Positions 1 through 9,275 of a stretch of 64,000 nucleotides of DNA are shown piece after piece; positions within the stretch are counted from its first letter, which is position 1; every line of letters starts with the position of its first letter. The stretch is from an uncultured Pelagibacteraceae bacterium. GTDB taxonomy: Bacteria > Pseudomonadota > Alphaproteobacteria > Pelagibacterales > Pelagibacteraceae. The stretch lies in NCBI GenBank assembly GCA_902608385.1, contig CACLNT010000003.1, positions 1 to 64,000 of the forward strand. The letters are read 5' to 3'. The notes under the pieces are model-generated. The model worked only from the letters and a program-made list of their open reading frames with translations. It was not told where the DNA came from and ran no database searches. The position numbers and the translations under genes were made by a program.

Positions 1-1211
1 AGTACTTTATTTCCTATAGAATTTAATTTTTTTCTAATTTTTTTAGAACTAAATGTATTATTTAAGTTTTTTTGAATTATACTTTTTGCTTGTTTTATAG
101 TTTTAATTTTTGACGAAATGTTATTTTCATATAATAAATCATAAACTTCCAAAAAATTATCAATATTAGGTCCGTGAATAACTTTACATCCTAGTCTCGC
201 TGCTTCTATTGGATTTTGTCCACCATGACGTATTAATGAACCGCCTAAAAATACAATATTGCAAATTTTTATAAATAATTTTGTTTCCCCAAAAGTATCC
301 ACTAAATAAATGTCAGTTTTGCTATCTATTTTTTTTCCAGAACTGTGCAAATGAACTTTTAATCCAATATTTTCTATTTCTTCTTTAATATCTGATGATC
401 TGTGAATATGTCGAGGAATTATAATAGTAACGCTATTTGTGTATTTTTTTTTTAAATCCGCATGTATTTTGGCACAAAAAATTTCTTCCTCGTGATGAGT
501 GCTAATGGCTCCAAATAATATTCTTTTAAAATCAAAAAATTTTTTAGCATCTTTATTAATTTTATTAATATTTTTTAAACTTGTTTCAGAAAACTTTAAA
601 TTTCCTAATTTTTTAATATTTTTTGCTCCTAGTTTTTTAAGATAATTTTTAGTCTCATTATTTTGTGCTAAACAAATATCAAATTTTTTAAATATTGATC
701 TAGAAAAAAAAGATATTTTTTTCCATTTTTTATAAGTTTTTTTAGTTATTCTAGCATTTAACAATATAAGTGGAGTGTTTCTATTTTTTAAATTTATTAT
801 CATGTTTGGCCAAATTTCAGATTCTATAAAAATAGCCAATGATGGTTTCCAATAATTTAAAAATTTTTTTGTTATAAAATTTGAATCTATGGGAAGAAAT
901 TGATGAATAGTTTTTTTTAATTTAAAATTGTTAAATACTTTTGCAGAACTTAAGGTATTTGATGTTAAAAGTATTTGTTTTGTATTTTTTTTTTTTTCCA
1001 GATTTTCTATTAAAGGCATTACACTCAATATTTCACCTACACTTGAACCATGAAACCAAATTAATTTTCCTAATTTTCTTTTATTATTGTAAAGCCCTAA
1101 TTTTTCTAAAAATCTCGTATGATGCTCTTTTTTTTTAAAAATTCTAAAAATTATTATTAGGGGTGAAATTAATAATGTTAAATTTATTAGTATTCTATAA
1201 AGAAATAACAT
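1..1211 (-). CDS. waaA: 3-deoxy-D-manno-octulosonic acid (Kdo) transferase, 3' end cut by window edge
   Basis: Adds Kdo from CMP-Kdo to the lipid A precursor on the cytoplasmic face of the inner membrane. The complement from 1211 gives 403 uninterrupted codons with no stop before the window edge, so the C-terminus is missing. Visible features: a hydrophobic N-terminal anchor (about residues 1-23), FHGSSVGE near 52, ESEIWPN near 130, ISTHHEEE near 233 and GGSLIRHGGQNP near 320, the usual order in this GT-B glycosyltransferase family. The ATG shares its A with the msbA stop (TAATG), so the two are translationally coupled; both serve lipid A/LPS biogenesis. An A13 run inside the gene stays in frame. 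Confidence 0.93.
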   Translation of the reverse strand, partial: MLFLYRILINLTLLISPLIIIFRIFKKKEHHTRFLEKLGLYNNKRKLGKLIWFHGSSVGEILSVMPLIENLEKKKNTKQILLTSNTLSSAKVFNNFKLKKTIHQFLPIDSNFITKKFLNYWKPSLAIFIESEIWPNMIINLKNRNTPLILLNARITKKTYKKWKKISFFSRSIFKKFDICLAQNNETKNYLKKLGAKNIKKLGNLKFSETSLKNINKINKDAKKFFDFKRILFGAISTHHEEEIFCAKIHADLKKKYTNSVTIIIPRHIHRSSDIKEEIENIGLKVHLHSSGKKIDSKTDIYLVDTFGETKLFIKICNIVFLGGSLIRHGGQNPIEAARLGCKVIHGPNIDNFLEVYDLLYENNISSKIKTIKQAKSIIQKNLNNTFSSKKIRKKLNSIGNKV

Positions 1212-2950
1212 TAACTTTTTCTTATCTGCTTTTGATAAAAACTTTTGTATATTTCTGAATTTGATAAAAGTTCTGTATGAGTTCCATTTTCAATTACCTT
1301 TCCATTATTTATTACATAAATAGAGTCTGAATTTAAAATTGTTGAAAGACGATGAGCAATAACCACAGCTGTTCTTTCTTTAATTAAAATATTTAAAGCT
1401 TGCTGGATTTTGTTCTCTGTTTCAGCATCAAGAGAAGATGTGGCTTCATCCAACAAAATTATCTTACTTTTTTTTAACATTGCTCTTGCTATAGATATTC
1501 TTTGTTTTTCGCCTCCTGACAATCTTAATCCATTTTCCCCTATTAATGTGTTGTATTTTTCAGGAAGTTTTTGAATAAAATCATCTGCAAAAGATAATTT
1601 AGCAACTTTTCTTATTTCATCCTTACTTGCATTTAAGTCTGCATAGGCAATATTATTTATAATTGTATCATCAAAAAGTGTGACATCTTGAGAAACCAGT
1701 GAAATATTTTTTCTTAAAGATGAAAGTTTTGATTTATAAATTGACTGTTTGTCGATAAGCACATCACCAGAATTAGCGTCATAAAATCTTGGAATTAAAT
1801 TTAAAATCGTTGATTTTCCTGCACCACTGTAACCAACTAATGAAGTCATTTTTCCACCTTTTATTTTAAGATTAATTGAATTTAAAGCTGAGTCTTCTTT
1901 AGTATCATACTTAAAATTTACATTCTTAAAATCAATATCACCCAAAACTATTTTTAATTCCTGATCTGAGTTTTTTTCAAAAATTTCATTTTTATGATCA
2001 ATAATAGGCAGGATTCTTCTTGCGGCAGATAGACTTTGATTAATTGAAATGTTTAAAGTTGCCAAAGATCTAACTGGTTGATATGCCAACATCATAGCAG
2101 CTAAAAAAGAAAAGAAATTATTTATAGCCAGTTCATTGCTAATTATTAATTTTCCTGAATAAAAAATAAGACTTGCTATCATTATTCCGGTTAAAGTTTC
2201 CATTATTGGCGAAGCCCTAACCAAAACTATTTGAGTTTTTTTTGATTTTTCTTTTAGATTATCAAGAAACTTTTTTGATCTCTCATTTTCAAAATTTTCT
2301 TTTTGAAAAATCTTAATTAATCTGTGGTTTTTGAATATTTCAAATAGGTAAGTTGTAAGATCTCCGGCTCTTTCTTGAAGTTCTGTTGTTACTTTTCCCA
2401 TCCTTTTGCCAAGACTTCTGGCAAAGAAACTTGCAAGAGGAATCATGATTAGAGCTACTAAGGATAATTTCCAATTTTGATAGAACATTACACATAGAAG
2501 GCCAATTAAAGTAAGTGTGTCTTTAGAAATATTCAATAAACCTGTACTTACAAGATTAGTAAGTAAGTTTGCGTCAAAAGTTAAATTAGATATATATTTT
2601 CCTGAGTTTTTTTTATCAATAAGCTTCGTATCAGCTTTAATCAGATTGCTGAGCATATCAGATTGAATATTTCTTTTTACATCTTCTGCAACTCCAATCA
2701 TGATAACTTTTGCTAGGTACATTGATATTCCTTTTGTTGCAAAAGCTAAAATAATAAGTCCAGGAATAATCAAAATTAATGTTTGGTTCTTTTCTATAAA
2801 TATTTTTTCTATCGCAGGGTCTAATAGCCAAGCTATAGATGAAGTACTTCCCGCAACTAATAAAGAAAAAAATATAGAAAGTAGGATTTTGTTTAGATAA
2901 CTTTTTGTATAAGTTTTAAATAATCTTTTTATAATTTCAAAATTATTCAT
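1211..2950 (-). CDS. msbA: Lipid A export ABC transporter, permease/ATP-binding protein (MsbA type)
   Basis: Half-transporter that flips lipid A-core across the inner membrane using ATP. At 579 aa it has the usual MsbA length. An N-terminal six-helix membrane domain (about 1-310) precedes a nucleotide-binding domain with Walker A GYSGAGKS near 373, signature LSGGE near 475, Walker B IILLDEA near 497 and the H-loop IAHRLS near 530. It lies directly before waaA and 3 nt after ubiA, so all three are probably one transcript. A general multidrug exporter is the alternative reading, but the coupling with waaA favours lipid A transport. Confidence 0.93.
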   Translation of the reverse strand: MNNFEIIKRLFKTYTKSYLNKILLSIFFSLLVAGSTSSIAWLLDPAIEKIFIEKNQTLILIIPGLIILAFATKGISMYLAKVIMIGVAEDVKRNIQSDMLSNLIKADTKLIDKKNSGKYISNLTFDANLLTNLVSTGLLNISKDTLTLIGLLCVMFYQNWKLSLVALIMIPLASFFARSLGKRMGKVTTELQERAGDLTTYLFEIFKNHRLIKIFQKENFENERSKKFLDNLKEKSKKTQIVLVRASPIMETLTGIMIASLIFYSGKLIISNELAINNFFSFLAAMMLAYQPVRSLATLNISINQSLSAARRILPIIDHKNEIFEKNSDQELKIVLGDIDFKNVNFKYDTKEDSALNSINLKIKGGKMTSLVGYSGAGKSTILNLIPRFYDANSGDVLIDKQSIYKSKLSSLRKNISLVSQDVTLFDDTIINNIAYADLNASKDEIRKVAKLSFADDFIQKLPEKYNTLIGENGLRLSGGEKQRISIARAMLKKSKIILLDEATSSLDAETENKIQQALNILIKERTAVVIAHRLSTILNSDSIYVINNGKVIENGTHTELLSNSEIYKSFYQKQIRKS

Positions 2951-2953
2951 AAA

Positions 2954-3826
2954 TTAAAAAGAAACCTTACCGACTAGTAAATTTACAAAAATAATAAATC
3001 CAAAAAAATTGTTGCTTTTAAATATATTAAGACAGACTTCTGGTTTTAATGAATCAAATTTTTTTATTTGGTATAAAAACAAATGAGATATTGGTATAAT
3101 TGACAAGATAAAGAAAGCTAAATTTAGTTTCATTAAGTAGCCCATTGCTAAATAAAGAAGCATGAATAAAAAAAATACAATTTTTAAAAACATTTTAGAA
3201 TTATTTTTGAATAAAATTGAAGTTGATTTTACTCCTATTATTTCATCATCTTTAATATCTTGAAATCCATATATTGTGTCGTAACCAAGTGTCCAAAATA
3301 TGGCTCCTAAATAAAATATTATTGGTTTAATATCTATTTCAGGATTTATAGAGGTCCATCCAAGTATAATTCCATAGTTAAAAGTTATACCCAGATATAA
3401 TTGAGGCCAGTATGTAAGTCTTTTCATTAAAGGATAGGTAAAGGCCAATGGCATTGAACAGATTGCCAAAGCTATTGTAAAAGAATTAAAATTAATAAGA
3501 ATTAATAAAGCCAACAAGCATAAAATTGAGGCGTAAAACAAGGCAAGTTTAATTGAAATTTCTCCTGAAGCTATTGGTCTAGATTTTGTTCTTTGAACTT
3601 TTTTGTCAAAGTTTCTATCTGATATATCGTTAATTATACATCCTGCAGATCTCATTAATATTGCGCCAGTTAAAAAAAAAATTAAATATTTACAAAAAAT
3701 TAATAAACTTCCATTAAAATCATATGCAATAGTTAAGCCCCATAAACAAGGCCAAAAGAGCAGCATATAACCAATTGGTTTTTTTAATCTTGTTAGTTCA
3801 ATAAAAAGATTTAGTTTTTGCAGCAT
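2954..3826 (-). CDS. ubiA: 4-hydroxybenzoate polyprenyltransferase
   Basis: Integral membrane prenyltransferase that attaches the polyprenyl tail to 4-hydroxybenzoate in ubiquinone synthesis. The 290-aa protein is hydrophobic with about eight or nine helices. Both Mg-diphosphate motifs are present: NDISDRNFD near residue 65 and DTIYGFQDIKDD near 182, the latter diagnostic for UbiA proper. It is first in the ubiA-msbA-waaA run and is divergent from the DUF2721 gene across a 50-nt gap that must hold both promoters. Confidence 0.93.
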   Translation of the reverse strand: MLQKLNLFIELTRLKKPIGYMLLFWPCLWGLTIAYDFNGSLLIFCKYLIFFLTGAILMRSAGCIINDISDRNFDKKVQRTKSRPIASGEISIKLALFYASILCLLALLILINFNSFTIALAICSMPLAFTYPLMKRLTYWPQLYLGITFNYGIILGWTSINPEIDIKPIIFYLGAIFWTLGYDTIYGFQDIKDDEIIGVKSTSILFKNNSKMFLKIVFFLFMLLYLAMGYLMKLNLAFFILSIIPISHLFLYQIKKFDSLKPEVCLNIFKSNNFFGFIIFVNLLVGKVSF

Positions 3827-3876
3827 AATTTACTTGTAAATAACAAAGCCTAGATTCATAATCAAATTGATTCGTT

Positions 3877-4281
3877 ATGAATGTTGACTACACAGTAACT
3901 GCTTTGATGTTTCCAGCTATACCGCTTTTAATGAGTGTTTATGGTAATCGTTTTCACACACTAAGTAATTTAATTAGAAAAATACATGACGAATATGTTT
4001 GGGAAAAGCATATTCCTCCAGAATGGGAAAAACAGTTAATAAATTTAAATGGTAGAGTTAAATGGCTAAAATATACCCTTGCGTGTGCAAGTTTTGGATT
4101 TTTATTTAATATGCTAACAGTTTTTGCTCTTTACTTAGATATGATTTTTTTGGCACGAATTATTTTTGGATCATGTTGTTTATCAATGATAGTTTCTGTT
4201 CTATTTTTTATTAGAGATATACATCTATCAACTGAAACATTAAAATTACATTTGTCAGATATGAAAATTGATTTGGACTAA
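3877..4281 (+). CDS. DUF2721 family membrane protein
   Basis: Small integral membrane protein of unknown function, 134 aa. The N-terminal half carries a hydrophobic stretch followed by a conserved-looking NRFHTLSNLIRKIHDEY segment typical of DUF2721, and two further helices (about 68-92 and 96-114). It converges on the quinone oxidoreductase gene with a 4-nt overlap of stop codons. Nothing in the sequence identifies a substrate or partner; the family name rests on sequence resemblance only. Confidence 0.8.
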   Translation: MNVDYTVTALMFPAIPLLMSVYGNRFHTLSNLIRKIHDEYVWEKHIPPEWEKQLINLNGRVKWLKYTLACASFGFLFNMLTVFALYLDMIFLARIIFGSCCLSMIVSVLFFIRDIHLSTETLKLHLSDMKIDLD

Positions 4282-5249
4282 GGTATAATTATAGCTGGTC
4301 CAAGAATTTTTCTAGATTCTAAATCTTTATGAACTTCCACAATATTTTCTAACTTATATTTTTTAAATATTTCAATTTTAACTTTTCCTGATCCAATTTT
4401 TTCAAATAAAATTTTTGCACCTTCATCAATTTCTTCTCTTTTGCTTAAATATTGTTGCATGGAAGGTCTTATAAAATACAAACCTTTTGGTTGTAACAAT
4501 TTTGGCACATCTATGGGAGATAAAGCTCCTGAAGCGTTTCCAAAAGATACCATCATTCCTCTTATGCTTAGACATTTTAACGAACCTTCAAGGGTAGTTT
4601 TGCCTACACCATCATAAACTACAGAAACACCTTTGCCATTTGTAATTTCTAAAACTTTTTCTGAAAAATTTTCTTTGTTGTAATTTATTATATGATCATA
4701 CCCATAGCTTTTAGCTTTATCTATTTTTTCATCAGTTCCAACTGTACCAATTACTTTACACCCAAGAGTTTTTGCCCATTGTCCAAATATTTGACCTACG
4801 CCTCCAGCCGCAGCATGAAATAGAATTGTTTCTCCAGATTTAACTGGATAAGTTTTGTGTAATAAATAAAAAGTAGTTAAACCTTTGGTCATTAAAGTTG
4901 CAGCAACTTCAAGATCAATATTATTTGGAACTTTTACAAGATTTTTTATTGGATAATTTCTATGCGTTGAATAAGCTCCTAATGGTGCCCCAGAATAAGA
5001 AATTTTATCACCAACACTAAATTCTTTAACATCAGATCCTATTTCTTTTATTATTCCTGCTGCCTCAACGCCTATTCCAGATGGAAGTTTTAAAGGGTAA
5101 AGACCGGATCTGTGGTAAGTATCAATATAATTTAAACCGATTGCTTTATGTTCAATTGTTACTTCATCCGTATCAGGTTTATCTAAAGTAATTTCTTTTA
5201 TTTTTAATACCTCTGGTCCACCAGTTTTTGATATTTCTACAGCTTTCAT
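4278..5249 (-). CDS. qor: NADPH:quinone oxidoreductase, zinc-independent MDR family
   Basis: Medium-chain dehydrogenase/reductase expected to reduce quinones or enones with NADPH in the cytoplasm. The 323-aa protein has the GroES-like N-terminal domain and a Rossmann motif HAAAGGVGQ near 145-153, with the AxxGGVG form of zeta-crystallin/Qor proteins and none of the structural zinc cysteines of alcohol dehydrogenases. Its start overlaps the pirin stop by 4 nt, so the CDGSH, pirin and qor genes form one operon that looks like a redox-stress set (inference). Confidence 0.9.
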   Translation of the reverse strand: MKAVEISKTGGPEVLKIKEITLDKPDTDEVTIEHKAIGLNYIDTYHRSGLYPLKLPSGIGVEAAGIIKEIGSDVKEFSVGDKISYSGAPLGAYSTHRNYPIKNLVKVPNNIDLEVAATLMTKGLTTFYLLHKTYPVKSGETILFHAAAGGVGQIFGQWAKTLGCKVIGTVGTDEKIDKAKSYGYDHIINYNKENFSEKVLEITNGKGVSVVYDGVGKTTLEGSLKCLSIRGMMVSFGNASGALSPIDVPKLLQPKGLYFIRPSMQQYLSKREEIDEGAKILFEKIGSGKVKIEIFKKYKLENIVEVHKDLESRKILGPAIIIP

Positions 5250-6082
5250 TTTACAAACGTACCATTATGATAATCTTCGACAGCTTGCAATATCTCTGAT
5301 TTGGTATTCATCACAAATGGACCGCCTCTAGCTATATCTTCATTAATTGGTTTTCCTGAGATTACTAAAAATTTTGAATTTGATTTAGCTCTTATACTTA
5401 AATCTTCACCCTTTGTGAGCAGTATTAAAGTGCTGTCTTTAACTTGATTATGTTTGTTTTTACCAATTTCTATTTCTCCATTGATTAAATAAATAAAAGT
5501 GTTGTGAGTAGATGGTATTTTAAAATTAAATTCTTTATCTTTATTTAGCTCAACATCAAAATAAACTGGTTCAACGTTATGGCCTTTAACAGGACCTTCT
5601 GCGATTTCAAATTTCCCAGCAATTACTTTTACTTGTTTATCATCGTCTTTATGAATACTCATTTTATCAGCATCAATATAGATATAATTAGGCTTACTCA
5701 TTTTTAATTTAGCAGGCATGTTAATCCACAACTGAAACCCATGAAGTCTACCTTGAGACATTGCAGGCATCTCTGAATGAATTATTCCACTTCCTGTTTT
5801 CATCCATTGAACATCTCCTGAAGACATTCTACCTTTAGCTCCCGTGCTATCTTCATGTTCAAATTCACCTTGAAGCATATAAGTAACTGTTTCAATTCCT
5901 CTGTGAGGATGGGAAGGGAATCCACCTATGTAATCATCTTTATTGTCTGACCCAAATTCATCTAACATTAAAAAGGGGTCAAAATAATTTGGTTCAACTC
6001 CTATACTTCTTTTTAATTTAACTCCAGCACCATCAGATGCTAAAATTGGATCAATAATTTTACTTACTTCTATATTTTTCAT
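5246..6082 (-). CDS. Pirin family protein
   Basis: Bicupin metalloprotein. Some bacterial pirins are quercetinases and others bind partner proteins, so the substrate cannot be told from sequence. At 278 aa it has both cupin domains. The metal-binding N-terminal cupin shows HPHRGIETVTYML near 57 and IHSEMP near 100, giving the His/His/His/Glu ligand set. It starts immediately after the CDGSH gene stop (TAA then ATG with no gap) and overlaps qor by 4 nt. Confidence 0.92.
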   Translation of the reverse strand: MKNIEVSKIIDPILASDGAGVKLKRSIGVEPNYFDPFLMLDEFGSDNKDDYIGGFPSHPHRGIETVTYMLQGEFEHEDSTGAKGRMSSGDVQWMKTGSGIIHSEMPAMSQGRLHGFQLWINMPAKLKMSKPNYIYIDADKMSIHKDDDKQVKVIAGKFEIAEGPVKGHNVEPVYFDVELNKDKEFNFKIPSTHNTFIYLINGEIEIGKNKHNQVKDSTLILLTKGEDLSIRAKSNSKFLVISGKPINEDIARGGPFVMNTKSEILQAVEDYHNGTFVK

Positions 6083-6319
6083 TTACCTGTTATGTGAACC
6101 ATCACAAAATGGTTGATTATTAGTTTGTTTACAAGTGCAAAAAAACATTTTTTTGGTTTCTTCAGCTTTATATACAACTGGACTAAATTCTGTACCTTTG
6201 TGAGATGCATCACAGAATGGTTGTTTCGAACTTTTTCCACATGAGCACCAATAATAAGATTTATCTTTTTCAACTTCGACTGCAATTGGTCCATCCCCGG
6301 CTCTTTGTCCTTTAGTCAT
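6083..6319 (-). CDS. CDGSH iron-sulfur domain protein with two CDGSH motifs
   Basis: Probable [2Fe-2S] protein of the type with two CDGSH sites in one chain. The 78-aa sequence contains CSC...PFCDASH (residues about 25-40) and CTC...PFCDGSH (about 60-75), each with the three Cys plus one His that ligate a cluster. The first site has Ala in place of the usual Gly. It leads the CDGSH-pirin-qor operon, whose products are all redox- or metal-linked. The partner and physiological role are not known. Confidence 0.92.
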   Translation of the reverse strand: MTKGQRAGDGPIAVEVEKDKSYYWCSCGKSSKQPFCDASHKGTEFSPVVYKAEETKKMFFCTCKQTNNQPFCDGSHNR

Positions 6320-6362
6320 TTTTACCCTTTTGTTATTTTTTTATAAGAAGATAGGTACTTGG

Positions 6363-7025
6363 CTAAGCAATATCAAGTAACTGTTTTAAGTTCTTCACTT
6401 CATTTTTTGGTTTGTAGTCCAGATTATCAAAAATATTATTACTTCTGTTTACCCATACTGTATTGAATCCGTAATTTCCACCCGCAGATACATCCCAAGT
6501 GTTTGCACTTAAATATGCAACTTCATTTTTTTTTATTTGGTATTTTTTTATTGGAATATCGTAAACTTTTGAATTGGGTTTATAAACTTTTACTTCCTCA
6601 ATTGAAAAAATATCATTAAAGATATTATCTAAATTGTTACTTTTAACTAATTCATTTAACAGGGAGGGTGTTCCATTTGAGAGAATTGCCAACTTATAAT
6701 CTTTTTTTTTTAGATTTTGTAAAACTTCTTTTACCTCTGGAAAAGTGGATAATATTTTATAAAGGTCTAATAATTCATTTCTCATTGAAGGATCTATTTT
6801 AAAAACTTTCATTGATTTATCTAAGCTGTCTTCTGTTATTGCCCAAAAGTCTTTATGTCTATTCATTAAGCTTCGAAGCCAAGTATATTCAAGTTGTGTT
6901 GTACGCCAGTAATTTGCAAAACTCTCCCACTTGTCCCCAATTTTGCTTTTACATTTTTCTGCAGCTGAATTGACATCAAATAAGGTGCCATATGCATCAA
7001 AAATTATTGCTTTAACATTTTTCAT
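6363..7025 (-). CDS. Haloacid dehalogenase type II (HAD superfamily hydrolase)
   Basis: HAD-fold hydrolase resembling (S)-2-haloacid dehalogenase, which would hydrolyse 2-haloacids to 2-hydroxyacids. In the 220-aa protein the nucleophile motif is IIFDAYGTLFD (Asp10), motif II is SNGTP near 114, the motif III Lys is near 147 in VYKPNSK, and the motif IV region is SANTWDVSAGG near 172-182. The WDVSAGG form is typical of the type II dehalogenase branch. True substrate is uncertain. It is divergent from rsmE with only 17 nt between start codons. Confidence 0.88.
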   Translation of the reverse strand: MKNVKAIIFDAYGTLFDVNSAAEKCKSKIGDKWESFANYWRTTQLEYTWLRSLMNRHKDFWAITEDSLDKSMKVFKIDPSMRNELLDLYKILSTFPEVKEVLQNLKKKDYKLAILSNGTPSLLNELVKSNNLDNIFNDIFSIEEVKVYKPNSKVYDIPIKKYQIKKNEVAYLSANTWDVSAGGNYGFNTVWVNRSNNIFDNLDYKPKNEVKNLKQLLDIA

Positions 7026-7042
7026 AAATTAACTTAATAAAT

Positions 7043-7756
7043 ATGAGTAATATTAGATTATTTTTTCCAGAAAGTTTATCACTTAATTTAAAAGCTAAAC
7101 TTGATAAATTGCAATCTCACTATGTAAATAAGGTTATGCGAGTAAAAATTAATGAAACTTTTTCTTTATTTAATCAGAACGGGGAGTGGGAGGCAAAAAT
7201 TAAAGAAATTTCAAATGGAATAGTAGAATTTAATATTACAAATAAATTAAGACAAAAAGAAAATTCAAAAGAAATCTGGCTAGCTTTTTCTCCAATTAAA
7301 TCTAATTACTTTAATTTCATGATCCAAAAAGCAACTGAATTAGGAGTAACTAAATTTTTACCAATCATTACAGACCGTACAATTGTTAGAAAAATAAATT
7401 ACGAAAGGGTTAAAAAAATTATTATAGAAGCATCGGAACAATCTAATCGTCTGACAGTTCCTGATATTGAAAAAACTCAAAATTTAAAGTCTTTTTTAGA
7501 AAAAAATAATAATAAAGTTAACATGATTTTTGGGGACATAAATACTGAAAATCAAAAACTAGATTCTAAAATAAAAAAAGAAAATAAACCAATTTGTATA
7601 ATAATTGGACCAGAAGGAGACTTCACAGAAAATGAAAGGAAAGAAATTATTAATTTTAAGAGCCTTCAGTCACTTAAAATAAACAATAATATTTTAAGAT
7701 CAGAAACAGCTGTAATTTCTTCACTTTCTATAATTAACTATTTTTTAAATTTATAA
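7043..7756 (+). CDS. rsmE: 16S rRNA (uracil(1498)-N(3))-methyltransferase
   Basis: SPOUT methyltransferase that methylates N3 of U1498 in 16S rRNA using SAM. The 237-aa length is standard. An N-terminal PUA-like domain (about 1-70) is followed by the SPOUT domain with IIGPEGDFTENE near 188-199 and LRSETA near 217, which form the knotted SAM site. Its 3' end overlaps the SCO gene end by 6 nt (convergent). Upstream space is just 17 nt, shared with the haloacid dehalogenase. Confidence 0.93.
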   Translation: MSNIRLFFPESLSLNLKAKLDKLQSHYVNKVMRVKINETFSLFNQNGEWEAKIKEISNGIVEFNITNKLRQKENSKEIWLAFSPIKSNYFNFMIQKATELGVTKFLPIITDRTIVRKINYERVKKIIIEASEQSNRLTVPDIEKTQNLKSFLEKNNNKVNMIFGDINTENQKLDSKIKKENKPICIIIGPEGDFTENERKEIINFKSLQSLKINNNILRSETAVISSLSIINYFLNL

Positions 7757-8335
7757 ATATTTTTTAATTATTTTAATTGATCTTTTTAAGTCATCTTTAT
7801 GAGTAATACGATCAACATATTTTCCATTTTGAAGCAATATAATTGGAGAGCTGTGATTAACAGTATATTCTCCGTCTTCTGAAAATATTTTTTGACTAGC
7901 TATGCCCCATGATTGAGAAAGTTTAAATATTTTTTCTGGATTTCCAGTAATACCTGTAAATTTACTTTCAAAAGAATTTAAATAATCTTTCATTATTTCT
8001 GGAGTATCTCTTTCAGGATCAATACTAATAAAAAAAACTTTTAAAGATTTATTTTCTTTTTTTAACCTCTCTAAAATAATACTTAGTTTATTTAAAGTCA
8101 TTGGACACACATCTGGGCAGTGAGTAAATCCAAAAAACAAGGCTGCAGCAGGTCCTTGAAAAGATTTTTCAGTTACTACATTGTTATTAACATCTTTTAA
8201 TGAAAATTCTGATCCTTTTATTGATGCGACATAATCTTCTTTTTTATCTTGCATTGAAAGCATTATGGGCAACATTATAAATAAAAAAATCCCAAAGCAT
8301 CCACCTAATATTATTAATGATGTCTTTAATTTCAT
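7751..8335 (-). CDS. SCO1/SenC family copper chaperone
   Basis: Membrane-anchored thioredoxin-like protein that delivers copper to the CuA site of cytochrome c oxidase subunit II. In the 194-aa protein an N-terminal anchor (about 5-28) precedes the copper motif FGFTHCPDVCPMTL with Cys near 73 and 77. The third ligand, His, lies in VNHSSP near 159. It is divergent from a subunit III-like gene (31-nt gap) and close to coxBAC, which fits a role in oxidase assembly. No ctaG/cox11 gene is seen in this cluster. Confidence 0.93.
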   Translation of the reverse strand: MKLKTSLIILGGCFGIFLFIMLPIMLSMQDKKEDYVASIKGSEFSLKDVNNNVVTEKSFQGPAAALFFGFTHCPDVCPMTLNKLSIILERLKKENKSLKVFFISIDPERDTPEIMKDYLNSFESKFTGITGNPEKIFKLSQSWGIASQKIFSEDGEYTVNHSSPIILLQNGKYVDRITHKDDLKRSIKIIKKYL

Positions 8336-8366
8336 AATTAAATGTTTATATTCTTATCATATATTT

Positions 8367-9047
8367 ATGTCGAATTTTATTAAGAAACTTTTTGGCACAC
8401 TAGCAGAAAAACCTTGGGAAAAAGAACAAGCAGCTATTGACACTTATCATTCAGGCAAGACTTTTAATTTATCAATGCAAACTTCAGCAGTTATAGTTAT
8501 TTTTGGTCTAAGCACAGTGTTATTTAGTTTAATTCTTACTGGTTATCTTTATACAATGCCCCCAGAACAAGACACAAAGTTTTTGTTTAAACCAAATTTA
8601 TTATGGATAAACACAATTGTTTTATTTTTTGTAACTTATTTTTTCAGCAAAATTACAAAAGATTTAAACAAAAATAACACAACTCAGATTAAAAAAAATT
8701 TAATCCTTGTTGGAGGGTTAAGCTATTTATTTTTATTTGGTCAAATCTTTTTTTGGTATCAATTAATGCAAGATGAAAAATTTGTTCATACAAATACATA
8801 TTTTTCTTCATTCTATATTTTTACGGCATTACATGGTTTGCATCTTTTAGGAGGTTTGTTTTTTTGGGGAAAGGTTTGTTCAAAAACTCTTAAATTAGAA
8901 CAGAGTGAAATTATAAATCAAAAGAAAAACATATCAGCATTATCTTTATATTGGACATTTTTGTTAATTGTATGGTTAATTTTTTTCTCAACTATTTATG
9001 TTTTCAACGATGCTTTTATTGCTTGGTGTAAAGCAATACTTACATAA
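8367..9047 (+). CDS. Cytochrome c oxidase subunit III-like membrane protein
   Basis: Member of the heme-copper oxidase subunit III family, 226 aa, with about five membrane helices and the family-like segment FTALHGLHLLGGLFFW near 163-178. It is separate from the subunit III inside the cox operon at 12044. The frame is open further upstream to 8265, but that extension runs inside the divergent SCO gene; the ATG at 8367 gives MSNFIKKLFGTLAEKPWEK, a normal cytoplasmic start. Whether it joins the same oxidase or an alternative one cannot be decided here. Confidence 0.85.
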   Translation: MSNFIKKLFGTLAEKPWEKEQAAIDTYHSGKTFNLSMQTSAVIVIFGLSTVLFSLILTGYLYTMPPEQDTKFLFKPNLLWINTIVLFFVTYFFSKITKDLNKNNTTQIKKNLILVGGLSYLFLFGQIFFWYQLMQDEKFVHTNTYFSSFYIFTALHGLHLLGGLFFWGKVCSKTLKLEQSEIINQKKNISALSLYWTFLLIVWLIFFSTIYVFNDAFIAWCKAILT

Positions 9048-9231
9048 AAAGAACTAGAATAGCTCCAACTATAGCAATTAAAAATAATAGTATATTTACA
9101 GATTTTAAGTATCTTTTAATTTCTGGTTTTTTCTCAGCTTTTGAAAATAATCCTGCTCCAAAAGATATAACTAAATAGAAAAGCAATACCATGGAAAGTA
9201 TGGCAACCAAAATTCCAAATTTACCTAGCAT
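9040..9231 (-). CDS. Small two-helix membrane protein (63 aa), unknown function
   Basis: Unrecognised 63-aa protein with two hydrophobic helices (about 4-28 and 45-62) joined by a basic loop (SKAEKKPEIKRYLKS), giving a hairpin topology. An AGGA sequence lies about 6 nt before the ATG, supporting translation. It sits between the subunit III-like gene (8-nt convergent overlap) and coxB, on the opposite strand to both. Position suggests a link with oxidase assembly, but this is inference from context only. Confidence 0.6.
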   Translation of the reverse strand: MLGKFGILVAILSMVLLFYLVISFGAGLFSKAEKKPEIKRYLKSVNILLFLIAIVGAILVLFM

Positions 9232-9275
9232 ATTTCCTGAATATACATGCTAATTTAAGGTTTTTTTAAGACATT

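Noticed and set aside
6079-6294. 71-aa open frame on the minus strand
   Set aside because: It is another frame of the CDGSH gene; that frame carries both clear iron-sulfur motifs, this one carries none.
8265-8366. Upstream extension of the subunit III-like gene
   Set aside because: The extra 34 residues run inside the divergent SCO gene; the ATG at 8367 fits better.
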